Origin: Campanula takesimana
Lineage: Eukaryota > Streptophyta > Magnoliopsida > Asterales > Campanulaceae
DNA length: 64,000 nucleotides
Direction: 5' to 3'
Assembly (NCBI GenBank): GCA_026119855.1
Contig: JAOWBW010000113.1
Location: 1,612,001 to 1,676,000 of the forward strand
Shown here: piece after piece, positions 57,182 to 64,000 of the stretch
How positions within the stretch are numbered: the stretch's first letter is position 1
Layout of the letters: every line of letters begins with the position of its first letter
Notes under the pieces: generated by a model
The model's database searches: none
Told to the model about the DNA's origin: nothing
Seen by the model: only the letters and a program-made list of their open reading frames with translations
Translations under genes and position numbers: made by a program

Positions 57182-57866
57182 TGGTGAAGAGGTCTATGGT
57201 TTTGACACATAGACAAACATAGGTTAAAGCTTCATTTGTGTGAATCCACATCATCACCATCCTAAATGTGTGTGACTTTTAATATTCTCATTATTAGCTA
57301 ATACTATTAGCTCATAATATTAGTTATGTTATAAGTTAACTATTACTATTAATAGTATTAGTTAACTATAATAGTTACTATGTAAGTTAACTATTACTAT
57401 TAATAGTATTAGTTAAATATAATAGTTACTTTATAAGTAGTTTTTACTATTAATATTAATAGTATTAGTTAACTATAATAGGCTATATACATTAACTATT
57501 ACTATTATTAGTATTGGTTAATTATAATAGTTATTATATAAGTTAAATTATTAATTTTTAATATTAACTAATTATAATAGATACTATATCTATTAAATAT
57601 TACTATTAATAGTATTAGTTTATTATAATAATTATAATTATTATTATTATATAGATTAATCATTGCTATTAATATATATTAACTATTACTATCAATAATA
57701 TTAGTTAATTGTAATAATTATTATAATAATAGTAATCATATAGATTAACTATTATTATTAATAGTATTAATTAAAATAATGATTACTATATTAGTTAATT
57801 ATAATTAAAATATTTTTATTGAGAAATAGTATTGGTTTCCCGTGCAGGGCACGGGTTACCCGCTAG
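57094..57866 (+). mobile_element. Helitron whose 5' end merges into (TA)n
   Basis: 3' end: hairpin CCCGTGCAGGGCACGGG (57839-57855), TTACCCG and CTAG (57863-57866). The 5' portion (aaagttggtgaagaggtcta) matches the beginning of the Helitron at 54099 right after its TA run, so the start lies in or near the expanded TA microsatellite. Confidence 0.82.
57097..57177. repeat. (TA)n microsatellite
   Basis: About 40 TA units, which appear to be an expansion of the short TA run found in the 5' end of the related Helitron. Confidence 0.9.
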
Positions 57867-58187
57867 TCTATACTATATATTAAAAGTCAAGGTAGAGTCT
57901 TTAGGTGGTGCCATGTGAACAAGTTTTGGGTAACTCTTGCTTTTAGTGTTGCCACATCATCCATAGCATTTTAATTAGATGACTTTTCATTTTTCTCTTA
58001 TTAGCTAATAGTATTAATTAATTGTAATAGTTACTATATTAGTTAACTATTACTATTAATAGTATTAGTTTATTAAAATAGTTAACTATATAAGATACTA
58101 TTACTATTAATAATATTAGTTAAGTATAATAGTTACTATAAAGTATAAAGTGTAACTATTACTATTAATAGTATTAGTTAACTATAA
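57867..58187 (+). mobile_element. Start of a third Helitron, abutting the previous one
   Basis: TCTATACTATATATTAAAAG, a common plant Helitron 5' end, begins at the base directly after CTAG of the preceding Helitron. The body again consists of actattaatagtattagtta repeats that continue past the Mutator-like insertion (60482-60655). No 3' hairpin/CTAG was found; the end is lost or lies in diverged sequence. Confidence 0.7.
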
Positions 58188-60230
58188 GGGTTAATGACAG
58201 ATTATGGCCTGAACTCCAGGGGGCGTCTAAAAGGGGCCTGGGTTTTTTTTCCCGCTAGATCAGGGCTCAATATCATAATTTTTCGGCACTTAAGGGCTTT
58301 TTGACGGAAATCGTTAGAAAAGTCAGTTAAATCGCATGTGCCTCGCACGTGATCATAAAAATGGATGGATTTGTAATGATATTAGTTAGTAAGGGCTTTA
58401 GTGAAATTTTTGAAACTCAAAGGTTTAAAAATGAAATAAATATTTTTTCTAAAGAAATAATCATTTTTCTAAATAACAAAGTATATAATAAAATAAGTAG
58501 TTATCATATATAAAATAAATTTATTAAAAAAATCAAAATTATTAAACAAATTAATCTAATAGCTATATTAAATATAAAAAGATTAGATTATTTTCTAAAT
58601 AATAAATTTAAAATAAAGAAAATTATAAATAAATTCAAATTTTATTCTATGAACATAATAAATTACTTTTTACATTCACCAAATTTAAAACAACATAAAG
58701 TAATTATCACTATTTACAAATATATACTCCCTCCGTCTTTTTAAGCTGTTCACACTTTGCTCCGGGCACTAGTATTAAGGAAAAATATTTTATATTAGTA
58801 GTTGAGTGGGTGTTGTGAGTATGAAAAGTATGATGTGATATGTGAGTGGGTTGGAATTGTAAGTGGGATAGTTGTTGTGAGTATGACAAGTGGGTCCCAT
58901 TGAATAAAGAATAATATAAACCTTCATTTTTGGGAGTGTGAACAATCAAATGGGACACCCAAAATGGCAAAAAGTGAACAGACTAAAAAGACGGAGGGAG
59001 TATATATATATATACTACCTCTTCCCAAAATGAGTGTCTTTTTTAGCATAACTTTGTTCCTAAATGTTTTTTTTCGAAATTTTTTCCCGGTCTCTTTATA
59101 CGTACAAAACAAAAATTATTAAAAAATTTCCCTTCTCATCATCTTCCATGAACACCCACCCATCCTCCACTTTAAACCACCATGCCACCACCGTTCACCA
59201 CCATCTAACACCTCCACGGCTTAGAACCACCATAGCTACCACCGGCCGCCACCATCTACCCGTTGTAACCACCACAATCACCACCGAAAATTAACATAGA
59301 AATCAACCCAACAAAATCAAACACACACTCACACACAAACTGAAACACATTCTCAATCAAACACAGTATGTGTAAAAATTCGCCAGAATCTGTAAAAATT
59401 TCGCCGGAATCTGGAAAATTCGGGAGAGGTGGATCAATCATTCTCCGTCAGTCACGCCGCCGCCTCCTCCTCCGCCAAAATCAACTTGACCCTACCACCT
59501 CCTTCCTCTCCGACAGTCACGCCGCCGCCACCTCCTCCGCCACTCCTTCCTCGCTCCTCACCTCCACCTCCGTCGCCCCTCTCCTCTTCTTCACCATCGC
59601 TTCCATCCTCTCTTACCTCGCCTCCTCCCGCCCTTCCCCTCCTTCCTCCCCTCCCCCTCCTTCACCCTCCGCCTCCCTATTCTCCGTCTCCGCCACGCAT
59701 CTGGGCCGAATTTTGGAATCACTCCCCAGTCCGGCGATGAGTTTTGGGAAAAATCAAAAATCAAGTTTGGGGCAAAATTAAATCTTGGTTTAAAAATAAA
59801 ATCTGAGAATGATGAGGGAGGGAGTGGCTGAATAATCTTTGAAGGGTGTGGGCGTGGTCGGAGGTGAGGGAAAGATGGTCGTCGTTGGGCAGGAGAGAGG
59901 AGATGAAGATGATGCGTTGGAATGAGAGAGGGAGAGGAAGATGATGTTTTAAAGGGGGAGAGGAGGGGTAGGGTTTTGTTTTAGATTTAACCCTTCAAAT
60001 TTTAAAATTTACAGTTTGACCCTTTTTGACAAATTTTCATTTCAATTTCATCCATTTTTATGATCACGTGCGAGGCACATGATATTTAACTGACTTTTCT
60101 AACGATTTCCGTCAAAAAGCCCTTAACTGTCGAAAAATTATGATATTGAGCCCTGATCTAGCGGGAAAAAAAACCCAGGCCCCTTTTAGACGCCCCCCCT
60201 GGAGTTCAGGCCCTAATCTATCATTAACCC
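58188..60230. mobile_element. Mutator-like element with long inverted ends
   Basis: 2,043 bp; exact 9-bp target duplication TAACTATAA (58179-58187, 60231-60239). Inverted ends of about 180 bp start GGGTTAATGA and include gcctggg, atcagggctcaatatcataa and gcacgtgatcataaaaatgg. No transposase. The interior includes a Stowaway MITE (58727-59000), fragments of the family at 2126-2390 (about 59018-59130), and a C-rich segment (59440-59720) with repeated cacgccgccgcc and cctcctccgcc blocks encoding only Pro/Ser-rich frames. Confidence 0.9.
58727..59000. mobile_element. Stowaway-like MITE nested in the Mutator-like element
   Basis: CTCCCTCCGTCTTTTTAAGC at left; reversed right end CTCCCTCCGTCTTTTTAGTC; TA flanks. 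274 bp. Confidence 0.87.
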
Positions 60231-60249
60231 TAACTATAATAGTTAACTA

Positions 60250-60480
60250 CTCCCTATGTCCCGCTTTAAGGTTCTTACTTTCCTTTTTAGCATGTCACAA
60301 TTTAAGGTTCTTATTTACTTTATTACCTAAAATGGAAAGCGGGTCCCACTTGTCATTCTCACAACAAAAACTCGCTACACACTTTCTCTTTCCTACTTTA
60401 CTTTTCATACTCACAACATTTACTTTTTCTTAATCTCTGTGTAAAGTCAAACTAAGAATATTAATTTGGGACGGAGGGAG
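60250..60480. mobile_element. Stowaway-like MITE, family of 1606-1837
   Basis: CTCCCTATGTCCCGCTTTAA to gggacggagggag, TA on both sides. It is located 10 bases after the target duplication of the Mutator-like element. Confidence 0.87.
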
Positions 60481-60481
60481 T

Positions 60482-61079
60482 ATATAAGATAACTATTACT
60501 ATTAATAGTATTAGTTAAATGTAAAAGCTATTATATAAGATAATTATTACTATTAATAGTATTCGTTAATTGTAATATTTAATTATATAACATAATTATT
60601 ATTATTAGTAGTAATATTAGTTAAGTGTAATAGTTACTATATAAAGTAACTATTATTAACAATAGGTATTGCCACTACACTTTTTGCTCATCCACTACAC
60701 TTTTAACAATTAAACATAATTAAATGGAATTTGGACAAATTTGCCCATGATTAACCTGCCAAATATAAAAACTGTACAAATTTCCTAAATTACCCTTTCA
60801 AGCTTTCCTTCTCTCTAATTAATGAAAACATATAGACATTAATTAACATTTATTGTGAACAAAATCAATAGAAAATACATTAATTAATACGTGCATAACA
60901 TGGAAAATTAAAACTTTTATATAACTAAACATTCATACTACAAGTGAGCATCATAAACATCATGATAAACCCTTCAAAAGCTACATAGTTAAGGTTTCAT
61001 AAATTTCAAAATGAACGCAGAAGTAAAACTCAAAGAAAAATATTCATTGAAAAATCCAACCACTAGCCAAACCTTAATA

Positions 61080-61115
<36 letters not shown>

Positions 61116-61364
61116 ACACTAAAACTGGTAGCATATGAGTCTTGAAGCATCATATAACTGCAAGCTCCACACATCTTCAACAATCTTCTGTTTGAATCAA
61201 CTGAAAAATGAACATAACCACTTAGATTAGCAATAAAAACAACCACATAAATTAACAAAAAAAAAATGACAAAATATATTTACAAAATTCATCTTGCCAA
61301 AATAATAACTGTAACAAAAAGAAGAATGCATGGAAGTTGAGAGAACTCACATAAATCAATCAAA
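60482..61364. other. AT-rich DNA; possible end of the transposase-bearing element
   Basis: Helitron-type repeats continue to about 60655. There ggtattgccactacactttt begins, which might be the terminal repeat of the element that carries the transposase pseudogene; its partner would be beyond 64000. A run of about 30 A lies at 61085-61114. Confidence 0.35.
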
Positions 61365-63634
61365 TGCATCCAAATCTACTGTCTCAGAGAAGCAATCAAG
61401 ATTTGTTGTATGCGAGGAACATCCTTGCTCAGAAACTCCAATTTGTTTACTTGGACACGTTCTACGGTTGTGACCAAAACCTTTGCAGATACTACATTTT
61501 CTACCATTTTCAACAATTTCTTAAGCAGAAGGATCACGTCTTGTAGAGTTAGATCCATTTTTCTTTTTAGCTAACGAAGGACGACCTCTATGCAGGCGAA
61601 CATCTAGCTCGTATATCAACGGGTTTGGTTCATTTACTAGCAAAGCAACCTGACATTTTACAACTTCCTTTTTATCGATGGGCTATTCTTGATACTTCCC
61701 CTCCAATGCTCCGAGCAACTCCTTAAAGTTGGTCTCATCAGAATTACACGCTTTGTCAGTGTCAACAAATGACTTAATGTCAAGTCTCCATTGAGCATGT
61801 ATATCTTCGAGAGAGATAACTCCATTAAACAAATCTCTCATCTTATGAGGACAAGGAAGACCCATTGTTGTTGAAAATTGACTTTTGCAAGCAAATGCCA
61901 AATCATCGCCATATTTGAACAATTCATATTGCTTGAAAAGTTTATTCAAGGCAAAAATTGACACATGTGTAATAAGTTTGAATATAGGAATATGTAGGTG
62001 GTGTGGAATTCTGACCTTTTCGCTGTAAAATTGCGTCTTGATTGCTTGAAACTGATTCTCGATAGCAAGACATATTTTATTCTTTACCTCACAAAGGTTG
62101 CCCGTGGAGACTTGTAAATAGGCTTTCAACATTGCATGTGTACCTTCAGCTCTTGAACTAACACGAGTTCCAAAATGAGTATGCTTCTCAGTCCATGCAC
62201 CAATAAAATGCTCTTTAAGCGGAAGCCAAGTTGACTTGATATAGTTCACAACAACTGACTTGTCTTTGTACTGTTCCTCAAATTTCTTCCATAGTTCTTC
62301 GAACTCCGATTCACTTGAAGAATTAAGAATTACAGTCCATGAAGATAGAAACCCAGGTAAGTCTTCTCCTTCTTTAAAATGGGGTTGGAATGAGTGAGAA
62401 TGTTTTTTACTATATGCCACATACATAAGATATTAATGGAATTTGGAAAGATAACCTGAATAGCTTTCATCAATGCCAATTCTCTATCAGTCACAATAGC
62501 AGAAGGTTCACAATCACCACTTAATATCTTACTGAACATCCTCATAGCCCATATACTCCCTCCGTCCCAGCTCACTTGAGACTTTTTGACCAAAACTGGT
62601 CAACTTAAGGTCGGTTTGACCAACACTTTATAGAAATATTTATGATCCGAACAAAAATTAAAAAAATGTAAAATGACCACCATTAAAAATCCTCTCAATA
62701 ACAATTTTAAAAAAGTTTTTTGGAACATAAATATTTCTATAAAGTGTTGGTCAAACCGACCTTAAGTTGACCAGTTTTGGTCAAAAAGTCTCAAGTGAGC
62801 TGGGACGGAGGGAGTATAATCTTCTTCTTCCTCCTTATATAAAATATGAAACACGAGCAAAATGAAGTATTAAAGCTTGTAACACCAACAATCTCAAGTA
62901 ATGGCATCTTGTACTTATTAGTTTTATAAGTACAATCCATCATGAAAACATTCGAATAGCTTTTGGTCAATGCAATTGAAAGTGGATGGGCAAAAAATAA
63001 GCGGATCATACGACCATCTGAGTCATACACATAATTATGCATGAAATTTCCATCACCAAGTTCCTCTAGCAACGCTTGAATAGTAGTCCGGCCATCCAAG
63101 TAATCCTTTCGAACTCTAGCCTTCATATTATTCACAGTCTTTGATATTGCTTTAAGGTTCGGATTATTGAGCCTCAATGAAGAAAGTATTTGGCGAGTTG
63201 GTAAACCAACCTTGATCATTTGTTTAATATGTAAAATTTCATCTTCAGAGAAACGACGATAAAAAGGATGACCAGACATATCCTCAGAAGGCTCATGATT
63301 ATGAAGATCATTTCTTACCTCAAGCACCCAGGAGCCATCAACTTTCCGTTTACCTCGAAGTTGAAATGGACAATTAACCAGATGAGATGCTGCCTTTCTC
63401 TTTCGTATCATCAACAACGTTGCACCGATTCCGATATATACCTCCTCTGTCACAACCAAGAAGCACATAATCATCTTTTCGGGATTGTTTAATGGAAATT
63501 GCATAAAGTTGTCTTAAAGTAAACTCGCGGACAACGCTGAGAAGTTCTTCACGATCTTGAAATATACCCGTCGGTAGCAACAATGTCTCATTTTGATCAA
63601 TTTGCTCTTGACTTTTGCTCGTTATAGGCTCCAT
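61365..63634 (-). pseudogene. Mutator-like (FAR1/MURA-related) transposase, broken
   Basis: On the minus strand: start at 63634 (MEPITSKSQEQIDQNETLLL), a FAR1-type DNA-binding segment with CPFQLRGKRKVDGSWVLEV and HNHEP, then the transposase domain with FMMDCTYKTNKYKMPLLEIV (first catalytic Asp) and VTDRELALMKAI...CMWHIVKNIL (second Asp, C-x2-H), then a SWIM-like TMGLPCPHKM and a final knuckle KCSICKGFGHNRRTC near 61475. Breaks: a frame change near 63410, a Stowaway MITE at 62556-62814, another frame change near 62400, and a stop at 61683 before the knuckle. Such transposases cut MULE ends; domesticated relatives are FAR1/FHY3. The lesions argue against a domesticated gene. Confidence 0.9.
62556..62814. 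mobile_element. Stowaway MITE inside the transposase
   Basis: 259 bp with perfect inverted ends for about 88 bp (CTCCCTCCGTCCCAGCTCAC...), TA at 62554-62555 and 62815-62816. With its TA duplication it adds 261 bp, a multiple of three, but introduces a stop nine codons in. The near-perfect inverted repeat suggests a recent insertion. Confidence 0.93.
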
Positions 63635-64000
63635 TTAATATGTTTCCGCTGTCAAAAACTACAAGATTTCAAAGAGAAAAATTAATAAACCAAACAACCA
63701 ATGGTAGCTTCACTCTTCCATAAGATGTTAAAAGCAAAATCAAAACAATTCAACGAATTTTTTTCCTTAGAAAAACTGGTTTCATAAAATAAAATGTTTA
63801 CTAACTTGCAAGGAAAAGAATCAAGCATGCATGCATCGGTTGCTGGACCACACTGCTAATCATACTAAGCCAACGTTTACTAACATCAAAATTGAATTGA
63901 ACGAAAACTTAAATTGCTAGACTACTCTAATTTAGATCTATTTTGGTTGTTTGACCGAAATCTCTCGTAAAAGCTTCATAATTAATTAACAACCAGCTTT
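63635..64000. other. Upstream of the transposase pseudogene
   Basis: AT-rich; no terminal repeat or other gene recognised before the window ends. Confidence 0.4.

Noticed and set aside
57063..57260. Ile/Tyr repeat frame
   Set aside because: Translation of the (TA)n microsatellite.
59429..59781. Pro/Ser-rich frames of 103 and 137 codons
   Set aside because: They come from C-rich repeats in overlapping frames, with no recognisable domain; kept only as a possible capture.
61683..63634. Domesticated FAR1-like gene
   Set aside because: At least two frame changes and a MITE-derived stop break the coding sequence; a decayed transposon gene is the simpler reading.

Overview
The window is nuclear DNA of a flowering plant, almost certainly a eudicot. 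The evidence is intron-rich genes with plant domain architectures (a TIFY9/JAZ10-type jasmonate repressor, a plant PcnB-like nucleotidyltransferase, a plant SAM-domain protein), high AT content, and plant-type mobile DNA: Copia and Gypsy elements primed by initiator-tRNA-Met, Stowaway-like MITEs ending CTCCCTCCGTCCC, Mutator-like elements with 9-bp target duplications, hAT elements with 8-bp duplications, and Helitrons ending in a hairpin plus CTAG. I cannot name the species.

Layout. 1-3829: MITE-rich intergenic DNA. 3830-6638: a Copia element reduced to LTRs, gag and an integrase fragment. 7465-10442: a Gypsy element reduced to LTRs, gag and protease. 11192-11355: a Mutator-type MITE. 11486-17629: a full-length but decayed Copia element whose 3' LTR ends 237 bp before the JAZ10-like start codon. 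17867-20212: JAZ10-like gene, six exons. 21280-22160: LINE remnant. 23382-23849: solo Copia LTR. 25001-25981: single-exon SAM-domain gene, divergent from the next gene across 390 bp. 26372-40929: 14-exon PcnB-like gene; its intron 12 holds a 9.5-kb Gypsy element (29679-39198) with practically identical 2.2-kb LTRs. 41233-44312: Mutator-like element with a nested hAT element. 45055-45984: hAT element carrying G-rich repeats. 46009-46937 plus 56444-56584: degenerate duplicate of the PcnB-like gene's 3' end, split by a 9.5-kb Mutator-like element (46938-56434). Inside that element lie an array of hairpin-forming tandem repeats, an inverted pair of LTRs forming a 2.96-kb palindrome, a 2.6-kb solo LTR, and a Helitron that itself contains a Stowaway MITE containing a Mutator MITE. 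57094-60660: head-to-tail Helitron ends and a 2.04-kb Mutator-like element with about 180-bp inverted ends. 61365-63634: a broken Mutator transposase gene on the minus strand, cut by a Stowaway MITE.

Three genes look functional (JAZ10-like, SAM-domain, PcnB-like). The rest is transposon strata whose order can be read from exact target-site duplications. The most unusual signals are: (1) short GC-rich palindromic cassettes in LTRs or leaders of unrelated retroelements, two cassette types occupying the same LTR position in a pair of homologous LTRs; (2) the palindromic LTR pair flanked by one 5-bp target duplication; (3) about twenty small hairpins with changing but still complementary stems in the Gypsy element, between an AT-hook-encoding region and the protease; (4) a hairpin minisatellite inside the large Mutator-like element. 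All positions and alignments were read by eye; no database search or alignment program was run.
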